Assembly: GCF_021172065.1 (NCBI RefSeq)
Contig: NZ_CP087880.1
Coordinates: forward strand, 3,696,583-3,760,582
Reading direction: 5' to 3'
DNA length: 64,000 nt
Source of the DNA: Pseudocitrobacter corydidari
GTDB taxonomy: Bacteria > Pseudomonadota > Gammaproteobacteria > Enterobacterales > Enterobacteriaceae
Positions 45,332 through 57,573 of the stretch are shown one piece after another. Under the pieces are notes generated by a model. That model ran no database searches. It worked only from the letters and a program-made list of their open reading frames with translations, and had not been told where the DNA came from. Positions within the stretch are counted from its first letter, which is position 1. Each line of letters starts with the position of its first letter. The translations under genes and the position numbers were made by a program.

Positions 45332-46411
45332 TCAGTTAATTTCGAAATCCAGATCCAGGTCGTCTTCTTTTTCCGCGACCGGTTTCGCATTTTTACGTGC
45401 CAGACTTTTCAGGAGATTCACGCACACCGCCGTTACCACCGCGCCAACGGCAATCGCTACGATGTAGCCGAGTTTGCCTTCCACCACCGGCAGAACAATC
45501 AACCCGCCCCACCCGGCGTAGCACTGCGCGCCCATCAGCGCTGCCGTCACCGCCCCGCAAACGGAGCCGATCATAATGGACGGGATCACGCGCAGCGGGT
45601 CAGCCGCCGCAAAGGGAATCGCCCCTTCCGTCACGCCCACGCAACCCATCACCAGCGCCGCTTTGCCCGCTTCACGTTCTTCGCTGTTGAAGTTTTTACG
45701 ATTAATCAGCGTTGCGAGGCCCAGCCCCAGCGGCGGCACGCAGATCCCGACGGCGGCAATCGCCACCACGGTATATACCCCCTGCGATACGCAAATCAGC
45801 ATGAACGCATAGGCCACCTTGTTAACCGGGCCGCCCATATCAAACGCCAGCATCAGGCCCATGATCACCGCCAGCACCACGATGCTGCCCTGCTGCATAC
45901 CTTGTAACCACTGCGTCAGGCCTACCGTTAGCGCGCCGACCGGCTCGCCCAGCCCCCACATCATCACGCCTGCGGTGATCAGCGTACCAACAATCGGGAT
46001 CACGAAGATCGGCATCACCGAGCGCAGCACTTTATGCACCGGGATCTTTTTCAGGTAATAGACCACGATCCCGCCGATAATCCCGGCAATCAGCGCGCCG
46101 AAGAAGCCTGCGCCAAAGCTGTTGCCTACCCACGCACCAATCGCACACGGTGCCAGCGCGGAGCGCTCCGCGATGGAGTAACCGATGTACGCCGCCAGAA
46201 ACGGCACCATCAACGTCAGACCGGCCACGCCAATATCAAACAGCTTTTTAAGGTTTGGATCGGTGGCGGCGTCCGGCACCGCACCCTTGCCGTATAACAT
46301 GACGGAAACCGCCAGCAGGATCCCACCCGCCACCACAAACGGGATCATGTGCGACACACCGGTCATTAAATGCTGACGGGTGTTTTTGAGAATCTGCACC
46401 AACTCTTTCAT
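45332..46411 (-). CDS. frwC: PTS fructose-like permease EIIC FrwC
   Basis: Membrane sugar channel of the PTS, 359 residues from MKELVQILKNTRQHLM; the ribosome site GGAG precedes this ATG, and the frame to 46471 is ignored. There are about eight to ten hydrophobic helices (VVAGGILLAVSVML, MVPFLAAYIG and others), conserved GGPVNKVAYAF and VTEGAIPFAAADP loops, and an acidic cytosolic tail (EKEDDLDLDFEIN). First gene of frwCBD, divergent from ptsA. Confidence 0.94.
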   Translation of the reverse strand: MKELVQILKNTRQHLMTGVSHMIPFVVAGGILLAVSVMLYGKGAVPDAATDPNLKKLFDIGVAGLTLMVPFLAAYIGYSIAERSALAPCAIGAWVGNSFGAGFFGALIAGIIGGIVVYYLKKIPVHKVLRSVMPIFVIPIVGTLITAGVMMWGLGEPVGALTVGLTQWLQGMQQGSIVVLAVIMGLMLAFDMGGPVNKVAYAFMLICVSQGVYTVVAIAAVGICVPPLGLGLATLINRKNFNSEEREAGKAALVMGCVGVTEGAIPFAAADPLRVIPSIMIGSVCGAVTAALMGAQCYAGWGGLIVLPVVEGKLGYIVAIAVGAVVTAVCVNLLKSLARKNAKPVAEKEDDLDLDFEIN

Positions 46412-46718
46412 CAGTTGCTCCCGGGCGTTACGCGCCCATATCCATAACGAGGTTGTGGAAACGATAGGCAATTGACGACGCGACAGACAGTGGATAAAAG
46501 GCGCATTTACTGGATATTTGTGATCGCATCAGAAAAATGCGATCGGTCTCAAAAGTTCGCAGCTCATCGCTATAGCCCACCAGATGGGAACTTGTGAAGG
46601 ATCTCTCACTTTACGCCGGATATTACATTTATCCAGTTTTTGACAGATTTGTCAGATAGCGGGGCCGCGCTCAACCCTCCATCCTGTTCCCTATATCGAA
46701 TGATTTGGAGATGAAGTG
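46412..46718. promoter_or_regulatory. frwC-ptsA divergent promoter region with palindrome
   Basis: 306 bp without a gene. A perfect inverted repeat GATCGCAT-N7-ATGCGATC occupies 46522-46544 near the middle and is a candidate operator. The ptsA Shine-Dalgarno TTTGGAG is at 46704-46710. No other gene is seen. Confidence 0.5.
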
Positions 46719-49220
46719 ATGGCTCAGGTTGTAGAGTTTGTCTGTGAATTACCTAATGGCGTCCATGCACGCCCCGCCAGCCACGTCGAAACGCAGTGCA
46801 ATAAATTCGCCAGCACCATTGAATGGCACAACCTGCGCACCGACCGTAAAGGTAACGCCAAAAGCGCGCTGGCGCTGATCGGCACCGATACCCTGGTGAA
46901 CGATGCCTGCCAGTTGCTGATTACCGGCGAGGATGAACAGGCCGCCTGGCAGCATCTCTCTCGCTGGATAAGCGAAGAATTTCCCCTGTGCGACGCGCCA
47001 CTGGCGCAGGCTGCCACGGTTGAACAGGCACCGTTGCCGGAATCGCTCACCCATCTCAATCCAACGCTGTTTCGCGCGCAGCCCGTCTGTAGCGGTAGCG
47101 CAGGCGGCGTTTTAACGCGTCTGGCCTCGCTCGATTTAAATCGTCTGGGTGAGTTGCCTGCCTCGCGTAGCGTGGAAGAGGAGCAACAGGCGCTGGATAG
47201 CGGCCTGGCGCGGCTGACCAAAATGCTGGAACTGCATCTGCTGGACAGCGACACCACCGCCAGCGCGATTCTGGAAGCCCATCGTTCGCTCGCCACCGAC
47301 ACTTCACTGCGCCAGCATCTGCTGGCCGGCGTGAACGAGGGCCTGAGCTGTGCCGAAGCGATTGTTCGCAGCGCCAACCATTTCTGTGATGAGTTCGCCC
47401 GCTCCAGCAGCAGCTATTTACAGGAACGCGCGCTGGACGTGCGTGACGTCGGCTATCAACTGTTACAGCAAATTTATGGTGAACAACGTTTCCCGGCCCC
47501 CGGAAAACTGACGCAGCCGACCATTTGCATGGCGGAAGAACTCACCCCCAGCCAGTTCCTCGAACTGGACAAAACCCTGCTCAAAGGTCTGCTGCTGCAA
47601 AGCGGCGGCACCACCTCACACACGGTGATTCTGGCGCGTTCTTTTAATATCCCAACGCTGGTCGGCGTGGATATTGACGCTCTCAACGCCTGGCAGGGGC
47701 AGCAGATTTTCCTCGACGGCAACGCGGGCGCGGTAGTCGTTGCGCCAGATGCCGCCGTGACGCGCTATTACCAGCAGGAAGCGTGGCTACAGGAACAACT
47801 GCGTCAGCAGCAGAGCGTCTGGCTTAACCAGGAAGCGCGCACCGCCGATGGTTTACGCATTGAAGTGGCCGCTAACATCGCCCATTCGGTAGAAGCGCAG
47901 GCCGCCTTCGGCAACGGCGCGGAAGGCGTCGGTCTGTTCCGCACCGAAATGCTCTATATGGACCGCGCCTGCGCACCGGGTGAAGACGAGCTGTATAACA
48001 TTTTCTGCCAGGCGCTGAGTTCCGCCAATGGCCGCAGCATTATCGTGCGCACCATGGATATTGGCGGCGATAAGCCGGTGGATTACCTCAATATTCCGGC
48101 AGAAAACAACCCGTTCCTCGGCTATCGCGCGGTGCGTATTTATGAAGAGTATGCGGCGCTGTTCACCACCCAGTTGCGCTCTATCCTGCGCGCCTCGGCG
48201 CACGGCAAGCTGAAAATCATGATCCCGATGATCTCCTCGATGGAAGAGATCTTATGGGTCAAAGAGAAGCTGGCAGAAGCCAAACAACAACTGCGTAATG
48301 AACATATTCCGTTCGATGAGCGTATTCCGCTCGGCATTATGCTGGAAGTGCCCTCGGTGATGTTCATCATCGATCAGTGCTGCGAAGAGATCGACTTCTT
48401 CAGTATCGGCAGCAACGATTTAACCCAGTATCTGCTGGCGGTAGACCGCGATAACGCCAAAGTTACCCGTCATTACAACAGCCTGAACCCGGCGTTCCTG
48501 CGCGCGCTCGATTACGCGGTACAGGCGGTGCATCGCCAGGGGAAATGGATTGGCCTGTGCGGCGAGCTGGGGGCAAAAGGTTCAGTGCTGCCGCTGCTGG
48601 TTGGCCTGGGGCTGGATGAACTGAGCATGAGCGCGCCGTCGATTCCGGCGACCAAATCGCGCCTCGCACAGCTCGACAGCCGTGCCTGCCGCCAGTTGCT
48701 GAATCAGGCGATGGCCTGTCGCACCTCGCTGGAAGTGGAGCATTTGCTGGCGCAATTCCGCATGAGCCAGCAGGACGCGCCGCTGATCGCCACCTCCTGT
48801 ATCTCGCTGGATAACGACTGGCAGAGCAAAGAAGAAGTGATCAAAGGCATGACCGATAACCTACTGCTGGCCGGGCGCTGCCGTTACCCGCGTAAGCTGG
48901 AAGCCGATCTCTGGGCGCGCGAAGCGGTGTTCTCGACCGGGCTGGGCTTCAGCTTCGCCATTCCGCACAGCAAATCAGAACATATTGAACAGTCGACCAT
49001 TAGCGTCGCGCGCCTGAATGCGCCGGTACGCTGGGGCGACGATGACGCGCAGTTCATCATTATGCTGACGCTCAACAAACACGCCGCAGGCGACCAGCAC
49101 ATGCGGATTTTCTCCCGCCTGGCGCGCCGCATTATGCATGAAGAATTCCGTAACGCGCTGGTGAACGCGGCATCTGCCGACGCCATCGCCAGCCTGCTGC
49201 AACACGAACTGGAACTGTAA
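46719..49220 (+). CDS. ptsA: Multiphosphoryl transfer protein PtsA (HPr-EI-EIIA Fru)
   Basis: A fusion of three PTS proteins, 833 residues. The HPr-like domain covers about 1-90 with active H16 ([12 protein letters not shown]). The enzyme I domain covers about 115-675 with the active histidine in [13 protein letters not shown] and the PEP-site signature [11 protein letters not shown]. The fructose-type EIIA domain covers the rest with its histidine in FAIPHSKS. It can in principle run a PTS without PtsHI. The ATG at 46719 is preferred over the GTG one codon upstream. Also named frwA. It starts an operon with fsaB and gldA. Confidence 0.95.
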   Translation: MAQVVEFVCELPNGVHARPASHVETQCNKFASTIEWHNLRTDRKGNAKSALALIGTDTLVNDACQLLITGEDEQAAWQHLSRWISEEFPLCDAPLAQAATVEQAPLPESLTHLNPTLFRAQPVCSGSAGGVLTRLASLDLNRLGELPASRSVEEEQQALDSGLARLTKMLELHLLDSDTTASAILEAHRSLATDTSLRQHLLAGVNEGLSCAEAIVRSANHFCDEFARSSSSYLQERALDVRDVGYQLLQQIYGEQRFPAPGKLTQPTICMAEELTPSQFLELDKTLLKGLLLQSGGTTSHTVILARSFNIPTLVGVDIDALNAWQGQQIFLDGNAGAVVVAPDAAVTRYYQQEAWLQEQLRQQQSVWLNQEARTADGLRIEVAANIAHSVEAQAAFGNGAEGVGLFRTEMLYMDRACAPGEDELYNIFCQALSSANGRSIIVRTMDIGGDKPVDYLNIPAENNPFLGYRAVRIYEEYAALFTTQLRSILRASAHGKLKIMIPMISSMEEILWVKEKLAEAKQQLRNEHIPFDERIPLGIMLEVPSVMFIIDQCCEEIDFFSIGSNDLTQYLLAVDRDNAKVTRHYNSLNPAFLRALDYAVQAVHRQGKWIGLCGELGAKGSVLPLLVGLGLDELSMSAPSIPATKSRLAQLDSRACRQLLNQAMACRTSLEVEHLLAQFRMSQQDAPLIATSCISLDNDWQSKEEVIKGMTDNLLLAGRCRYPRKLEADLWAREAVFSTGLGFSFAIPHSKSEHIEQSTISVARLNAPVRWGDDDAQFIIMLTLNKHAAGDQHMRIFSRLARRIMHEEFRNALVNAASADAIASLLQHELEL

Positions 49221-49231
49221 GAGGACGAATC

Positions 49232-49894
49232 ATGGAACTGTATCTGGATACCGCAAATGTCGCGGAAGTTGAACGTTTGGCGCGCATTTTCCCGCTGGCG
49301 GGTGTCACCACCAACCCCAGCATTGTCGCCGCCAGCAAGGAGTCCATCTGGGACGTGCTGCCGCGTCTGCAAAAAGCGGTCGGCCCGGACGGCATTCTGT
49401 TCGCCCAGACCATGAGCCGTGACGCGGCTGGCATGGTTGAAGAAGCCAAACGCCTGAGCCAGGCCGTTCCCGGCCTTGTGGTAAAAATCCCGGTCACTGC
49501 TGAAGGTCTCGCGGCCATTAAATTGCTGAAAAAAGAAGGCATTACCACCCTTGGCACGGCGGTTTACAGCGCTTCGCAGGGATTGATGGCTGCGCTTGCC
49601 GGGGCGAAGTATGTTGCGCCGTATGTCAACCGCGTCGATGCCCAGGGCGGCGACGGCATTCGCATGGTGCAGGAACTTCAGGCACTGCTTGAACTTCATG
49701 CGCCCACCAGCAAAGTGCTGGCGGCCAGCTTCAAAACTCCGCGTCAGGCGCTGGATTGTTTACTGGCAGGATGTGAAGCAATCACCCTTCCTTTAGATGT
49801 AGCGCAACAAATGATCAACACCCCTGCGGTAGAGTCGGCAATAGAGAAGTTTGAGCAGGACTGGAATAACGCATTTGGTCATATCAACCTGTGA
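49232..49894 (+). CDS. fsaB: Fructose-6-phosphate aldolase 2 (TalC)
   Basis: Class I aldolase splitting fructose 6-phosphate into dihydroxyacetone and glyceraldehyde 3-phosphate. It has 220 residues, the small transaldolase family. Schiff-base lysine in [12 protein letters not shown] near residue 85, and [12 protein letters not shown] near the N-terminus. It begins 11 bp after ptsA and precedes gldA, linking dihydroxyacetone formation to its reduction. Confidence 0.95.
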   Translation: MELYLDTANVAEVERLARIFPLAGVTTNPSIVAASKESIWDVLPRLQKAVGPDGILFAQTMSRDAAGMVEEAKRLSQAVPGLVVKIPVTAEGLAAIKLLKKEGITTLGTAVYSASQGLMAALAGAKYVAPYVNRVDAQGGDGIRMVQELQALLELHAPTSKVLAASFKTPRQALDCLLAGCEAITLPLDVAQQMINTPAVESAIEKFEQDWNNAFGHINL

Positions 49895-49906
49895 GGGAAA
49901 TAGAGT

Positions 49907-51010
49907 ATGGATCGCATTATTCAATCACCTGGTAAATACATCCAGGGTGCCGATGTCATCACCCGTCTGGGCGACTACCTGAAACCGATGGCGGAACGCT
50001 GGCTGGTTGTCGGTGACAAATTTGTCTTAGGCTTCGCCCAAGCCGCGCTGGAAAAAAGCTTCCACGACGCGGGTCTGGCGCTGGAAATCGCCCCGTTCGG
50101 CGGCGAATGTTCACAAAACGAAATCGATCGTCTGCGCGGCGTAGCGGAAAAAGCGCAGTGCAGCGCTGTACTGGGTATCGGCGGCGGTAAAACGCTCGAT
50201 ACAGCCAAAGCACTGGCGCACTTTATGTCGCTGCCGGTCGCCATTGCGCCGACCATCGCCTCGACCGATGCGCCGTGCAGTGCGCTGTCGGTTATCTACA
50301 CCGACGACGGTGAATTCGACCGTTACCTGATGCTGCCGCACAACCCGAACGTGGTGATTGTCGATACCAAAATCGTTGCGGGCGCACCGGCTCGCCTGCT
50401 GGCTGCCGGTATCGGCGACGCGCTGGCGACCTGGTTCGAAGCCCGCGCCTGTTCACGCAGTGGTGCCACCACCATGGCGGGCGGTAAATGCACGCAGGCC
50501 GCGCTGGCGCTGGCCGAGCTGTGCTACAACACCCTGATTGAAGAAGGCGAGAAAGCGATGCTGGCGGCGGAGCAACACGTCGTCACCCCAGCGCTGGAAC
50601 GCGTGATTGAAGCCAATACCTACCTGAGCGGTGTCGGTTTTGAAAGCGGAGGCCTGGCGGCTGCGCACGCTATCCATAACGGTCTGACGGCCATTCCGGA
50701 TGCGCACCACTACTACCACGGTGAAAAAGTGGCGTTCGGTACACTCACGCAACTGGTGCTGGAAAACGCCTCGGTGGAAGAGATCGAAACCGTCGCCGCC
50801 CTGTGCCATTCCGTCGGCCTGCCGATTACGCTTGCGCAGCTGGATATCAAAGAAGATATTCCGGCGAAAATGCGCAAAGTGGCTGAAGCCTCCTGCGCGG
50901 AAGGTGAAACCATCCACAACATGCCTGGCGGCGCCGATCCAGACCGCGTTTACGCCGCGCTGCTGGTTGCTGACCAGTACGGTCAGCGTTTTCTGCATGA
51001 GTGGGAATAA
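49907..51010 (+). CDS. gldA: Glycerol dehydrogenase (NAD+)
   Basis: Iron/zinc-dependent polyol dehydrogenase converting glycerol and dihydroxyacetone, also active on hydroxyacetone and methylglyoxal-type compounds. It has 367 residues. NAD site [17 protein letters not shown] near residue 93, with metal ligands around D171 and the histidines of [12 protein letters not shown] and HGEKVAFG. It is 12 bp after fsaB, behind GAGGGAAATAGAGT. Last gene of the ptsA operon. Confidence 0.95.
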   Translation: MDRIIQSPGKYIQGADVITRLGDYLKPMAERWLVVGDKFVLGFAQAALEKSFHDAGLALEIAPFGGECSQNEIDRLRGVAEKAQCSAVLGIGGGKTLDTAKALAHFMSLPVAIAPTIASTDAPCSALSVIYTDDGEFDRYLMLPHNPNVVIVDTKIVAGAPARLLAAGIGDALATWFEARACSRSGATTMAGGKCTQAALALAELCYNTLIEEGEKAMLAAEQHVVTPALERVIEANTYLSGVGFESGGLAAAHAIHNGLTAIPDAHHYYHGEKVAFGTLTQLVLENASVEEIETVAALCHSVGLPITLAQLDIKEDIPAKMRKVAEASCAEGETIHNMPGGADPDRVYAALLVADQYGQRFLHEWE

Positions 51011-51030
51011 CGCCTGATTGACCATTGTTC

Positions 51031-51103
51031 GTCGGGTGGCGCTACGCTTACCCGACCTACAAACATCTGACTGTCGGCCCGGTAAGCGCAGCGCCACCGG
51101 GCG
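51031..51103. repeat. REP/BIME pair after gldA
   Basis: GTCGGGTGGCGCTACGCTTA and GGCCCGGTAAGCGCAGCGCC in opposite orientation. Confidence 0.87.
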
Positions 51104-51197
51104 ATTCTTTGCATCTGTCCTGAAACGAACCTTTTTGTCGCGCACCATTTTCTCTGCTGAAGGTCAAATCGCCAGACACACTTCATGGACGACGCGA

Positions 51198-51809
51198 ATG
51201 AAACTCCTGCTGGCGCTTATCACTCTTCTTGCCGCTACTTTTATTCACCACTCGCCACCTCTTGATACCAAACCCGTAACCGTACAGGCGCAAACTAATT
51301 CCGCTATTGCTCAGGGCGCAGCACAACAAATCGGCAAAACGCTGTATTACGACGCGGCCTATGTTCGACTGGCCTATCCCAACGGCGATATACCGCTGGA
51401 ACGCGGCGTCTGTGCCGACGTAGTGATACGCGCGTTACGCACCCAACAGATTGATTTGCAGAAATTATTGCATGAAGACATGCAGGGGAACTTCGCGGCG
51501 TATCCACAGAAATGGAAGCTAAAACGCCCGGACAGCAACATCGACCATCGCCGCGTACCCAACCTGGAAACCTGGTTTCAGCGCCATGACAAAGCCTTAC
51601 CCATTACCGATAAATACAGCGACTATCAGCCGGGTGATATTGTTTCGTGGCGATTGAGTAACGGCCTGGCGCATATTGGCGTGATTTCTCTGAACCACGC
51701 ATACGATGGCACACCGCTGGTCGTGCATAACATCGGCGCGGGCGCGCAGGAAGAGGATGTGTTATTTAGCTGGCGGATTGTGGGGCATTACCGGTATTAC
51801 ACGCATTAA
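51198..51809 (+). CDS. yijF: YijF, DUF1287 family secreted protein
   Basis: 203 residues from MKLLLALITLLAATF, with an N-terminal signal peptide of about 20 residues. The mature part matches the DUF1287 family (NlpC/P60-like proposed): a cysteine in LERGVCADVVIRALR and a histidine in LAHIGVISLNHAYDG are candidate catalytic residues. The frame runs 60 codons upstream over a BIME and is not used. No function is established in E. coli. It is followed by the accessory patch. Confidence 0.85.
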   Translation: MKLLLALITLLAATFIHHSPPLDTKPVTVQAQTNSAIAQGAAQQIGKTLYYDAAYVRLAYPNGDIPLERGVCADVVIRALRTQQIDLQKLLHEDMQGNFAAYPQKWKLKRPDSNIDHRRVPNLETWFQRHDKALPITDKYSDYQPGDIVSWRLSNGLAHIGVISLNHAYDGTPLVVHNIGAGAQEEDVLFSWRIVGHYRYYTH

Positions 51810-51834
51810 GGATACTCTCTATTTAATGCGTATG

Positions 51835-52035
51835 TTATTTGAATAATTTACGCATAATCCTTTCGCGCAACGAATAAGACACAAACTCAAAAGCGATAAA
51901 TAGAATGAACGCGATCACCAATGCGGAAGCATTGTGAATGGGTCCATATAAAACAAACAAATACGCAATGAATAAAGCGAACAATCCCAACGCAATATCC
52001 AAAAAAAGCCCGAAAATAAATCTAAAGAATTTCAT
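51835..52035 (-). CDS. Small hydrophobic membrane protein, unknown
   Basis: 66 residues, starting MKFFRFIFGLFLDIALGLFA, with two predicted transmembrane helices (about 5-30 and 36-56) and a basic end (LRERIMRKLFK). An ATG at 52074 gives 79 residues and overlaps the stop of the upstream pseudogene by ATGA, so coupling is possible; the shorter start looks more natural. The DNA is AT-rich compared with neighbours. I recognise no family. Its place next to an immunity-type remnant suggests an accessory or immunity role, without proof. Confidence 0.55.
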   Translation of the reverse strand: MKFFRFIFGLFLDIALGLFALFIAYLFVLYGPIHNASALVIAFILFIAFEFVSYSLRERIMRKLFK

Positions 52036-52070
52036 AGCAGTCCACACATAACACATATTAATAAATAAAT

Positions 52071-52484
52071 TCATTTACATGGATACTTTTCTTTCAGCCT
52101 TTCAATCAGCCATGTCGCAGCATTTGCTTTCCAGTCGTAAACTGTACTTTTCCCCTCACTGTATTCCAAAAAATATCCTTACCCCAGACCAAGCACTTCC
52201 CACGGCGCAATCTTTTCAGGAAAACAGGCTCTTTTCTCTTTAGGGATGCTGTCGCGAATAGCAAGGTAGCTATCGAGAACGCCATATACGTAGCTTTCAC
52301 AGTCAAATCAGGGGATGTATCCTCCCGCAGTCTGCCCAATCACACTACAGGATTAGTATAAACGATCCACCGTCACGATTTGGCGAGGCTTTTTTGACTC
52401 CCAGGGGACGGGGAGGGCTAAAACACTTACTGAAAATAACACCATTATTAATAAAATAATATTTTCCCAACAAATATTCACCAT
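52071..52484 (-). pseudogene. Rap1a/Tai-like immunity protein gene with three in-frame stops
   Basis: One reading frame of 138 codons from ATG 52484 to TGA 52071-52073, interrupted by TAA at codon 44 (52353-52355), TGA at codon 59 (52308-52310) and TAA at codon 102 (52179-52181), with no frameshift. The conceptual product has a signal peptide (ILLIMVLFSVSVLA), four cysteines (46, 62, 87, 136), FDCESYVYGVLDSYLAIRD, ACFPEKIAP and the ending LIERLKEKYPCK. That pattern resembles Rap1a/Tai-type periplasmic immunity proteins of type VI secretion effectors; the assignment is by eye. A GGAG ribosome site precedes the ATG. Each stop is one C-to-T change from a Gln or Arg codon. Confidence 0.65.
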
Positions 52485-52558
52485 GAATGAATCTCCATTT
52501 CAAATCGATAATAAAACTATCTTTCAGCAATGTACCGCAGCAAAGCGGCCACATAGTT

Positions 52559-53185
52559 TTACTCCTTAAAACGCTTACCCATATCCTCTCCCCATTCATA
52601 ATACACCTTTTCACTTCTCATAAGCTTGATAACATTTCCATGTTCAACATCAATAACAGCTCCTTTCACTTCCCCCATGTTGTTACAAACAGAATGAGGC
52701 GGTATTTCAACAATAACGCGTAGCTCATCGCGCCAGGATACAGCGCCAATATTTATTGCATCCTCCCCATTACACATCCAGCACTTCGTTAAAACGGCCT
52801 CAATAATAGGCCGAAGTGATATTATTTTGGGAGTTGTAATGTCTTTAGTATCGATAACGTAAGTGTCCCAGGTGCCAACCCAACCTCCATCGCTAACAGT
52901 AAGAGTAAAATAGCGAGAATCTGATGACCATAAAACTTCAGAAAGCTCTGGATTAAATATAACATTTAGAGGAATGAATCTATTACCCACTTTTAATGCC
53001 AATGATTCATCATTAATAGCTACAGTGATTTTACCATCCGGGGATTTTACTCCCTCATGTTTTAATAGCGGTACGTTATACATATTGATGCCATCACGCC
53101 CCCAGTCTCCTGAATGGCCTGATGCAGCGATACAAGACAAGTTCATTAATATATAAATCAATAGTATCCATAAACGAAGATGCAT
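52559..53185 (-). CDS. Secreted protein of unknown function
   Basis: 208 residues with an N-terminal signal sequence (LRLWILLIYILMNLSCIAAS) and no membrane segment afterwards. The mature region has beta-propeller-like pieces (SPDGKITVAI, VLWSSDSRYFTLTVSDGG). It starts 13 bp after yijE on the same strand, behind the strong Shine-Dalgarno AGAGGAAGC, and is followed by the immunity-type pseudogene. The AT-rich DNA and its absence from the E. coli yijF-yijE interval indicate acquisition. I cannot name a family. Confidence 0.7.
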   Translation of the reverse strand: MHLRLWILLIYILMNLSCIAASGHSGDWGRDGINMYNVPLLKHEGVKSPDGKITVAINDESLALKVGNRFIPLNVIFNPELSEVLWSSDSRYFTLTVSDGGWVGTWDTYVIDTKDITTPKIISLRPIIEAVLTKCWMCNGEDAINIGAVSWRDELRVIVEIPPHSVCNNMGEVKGAVIDVEHGNVIKLMRSEKVYYEWGEDMGKRFKE

Positions 53186-53198
53186 TTTAGCTTCCTCT

Positions 53199-54080
53199 TT
53201 AACGCTTCTTCCCGCTCACCACCGCCAGCGCCAGCACAATCAGCACGATCCCCGCACCTTCTACTGGCCCTGGATTCTCGCCAAGCAGCCACCAGGAAAA
53301 CAGTACGCCACAGACCGGCACAGCGAGGGTGCTCAGGCTGGCGATACTGGCAGGCAAGTTTTTCAGCACAAACAGCCACAGGCTCCAGGCCAACGCCGTC
53401 GCCAGAATCGCGCTATAGCCCAGCGCCCAGAACACGATAGGCTGCCAGTCAATTTCCGGCTGCGGAACCAGCCAGGCCACAAGGCTCATTACCAGCGCGG
53501 CATACAACATTTGCCAGGCGGTTAACGACAGCAGATCAACACCCGGATGACGGGTATACATCCGCTTGGCAACGATGGCGCTCGCTCCCCAGCTTATACC
53601 GGAAAGAATCGCCAGCAGCGCGCTTTTCAGCGAGCTAAAATCAAGCTGCCACGGTTGCATCACCAGCACCAGGCCTATCGCGGCAATACCGATGGCGGCA
53701 TATTGCAGGCGTCGCAACCGTTCGCCCAGCAACAGCGCGGCAAGGATCACCACCCAGAACGGCATGGTATAGGTGAGGATGGCGACCTTCCCCGCGCCGC
53801 CGCTCACCAGCGCCCACTGGGCGAGGCCAATCATGCCGCAGGTCTGCAGTAAGGCGATAGCGAAAGTAAACTTAAACGGCGTCGGGCGCAGGCCGCGACC
53901 GCGTACCAGCAGAACGAGGAACAGAACGAGGGTGCCGAAAATACAGCGCAAAGCAGTGAAGTCGAACGCGCCAACATAGCCCGTGACCTGCTTCATGAAA
54001 ATCCAGCTATAGCTCCAGATGAGGGTCAGAACGATAAGACCACTGATGGCCAGCGGGTTGCTCTTTCCTGAGGCAGACAT
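53199..54080 (-). CDS. yijE: EamA/DMT-family transporter YijE
   Basis: 293 residues with ten predicted transmembrane helices in two EamA repeats (about 10-135 and 150-290; [11 protein letters not shown] and [13 protein letters not shown] are the repeat hallmarks). E. coli YijE has been described as a cystine exporter. The ATG at 54078-54080 follows katG's terminator. The accessory genes lie directly downstream on the same strand. Confidence 0.92.
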   Translation of the reverse strand: MSASGKSNPLAISGLIVLTLIWSYSWIFMKQVTGYVGAFDFTALRCIFGTLVLFLVLLVRGRGLRPTPFKFTFAIALLQTCGMIGLAQWALVSGGAGKVAILTYTMPFWVVILAALLLGERLRRLQYAAIGIAAIGLVLVMQPWQLDFSSLKSALLAILSGISWGASAIVAKRMYTRHPGVDLLSLTAWQMLYAALVMSLVAWLVPQPEIDWQPIVFWALGYSAILATALAWSLWLFVLKNLPASIASLSTLAVPVCGVLFSWWLLGENPGPVEGAGIVLIVLALAVVSGKKR

Positions 54081-54124
54081 GATGAATCCCGTAAAGTGAC
54101 GATTTCTGCGTGCACTATACGCCT

Positions 54125-54166
54125 CAAAAAAAACGTCAGCGACTGCTGCAAAGCAATCGCTGACGG
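54125..54166 (-). terminator. katG terminator
   Basis: On the minus strand, CGTCAGCGATTGCT pairs with AGCAGTCGCTGACG, followed by eight T. It separates katG from yijE. Confidence 0.93.
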
Positions 54167-54180
54167 ATTAAGCACTTAGA

Positions 54181-56493
<2,313 letters not shown>

Positions 56494-56524
56494 GTAAAAA
56501 AGCCCTCTTGCGAGGGCCTTTTCG
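56494..56524 (-). terminator. metF terminator
   Basis: On the minus strand, GCCCTC-GCAA-GAGGGC followed by TTTTTT, directly after the metF stop. Confidence 0.93.
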
Positions 56525-56525
56525 A

Positions 56526-57419
<894 letters not shown>

Positions 57420-57465
57420 TTACCTCATCAATCGCGTGTCATTATTTGTTGTGTTGTGAACTGCT

Positions 57466-57489
57466 ATACGTTTAGACGTCTAGATGTAA
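57466..57489 (-). promoter_or_regulatory. Met boxes upstream of metF
   Basis: Three tandem 8-mers, ATACGTTT, AGACGTCT and AGATGTAA; the centre is the exact MetJ consensus. Implies methionine/SAM repression of metF. Confidence 0.9.
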
Positions 57490-57573
57490 AGATGAAGGAA
57501 AAGTTGGGGAAGGTCAATAGAAAGATCCACGCAAACGGTGAGGAATATTCAGTGAAGATGAAAAATATTCATC

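Noticed and set aside
52106..52339. 77-codon frame on the minus strand
   Set aside because: Out-of-frame reading of the Rap1a-like pseudogene; the adjacent frame holds the recognisable motifs and cysteines.
52345..52614. 89-codon frame on the minus strand
   Set aside because: Starts inside the 208-residue gene and ends inside the pseudogene in the wrong frame; no motifs.
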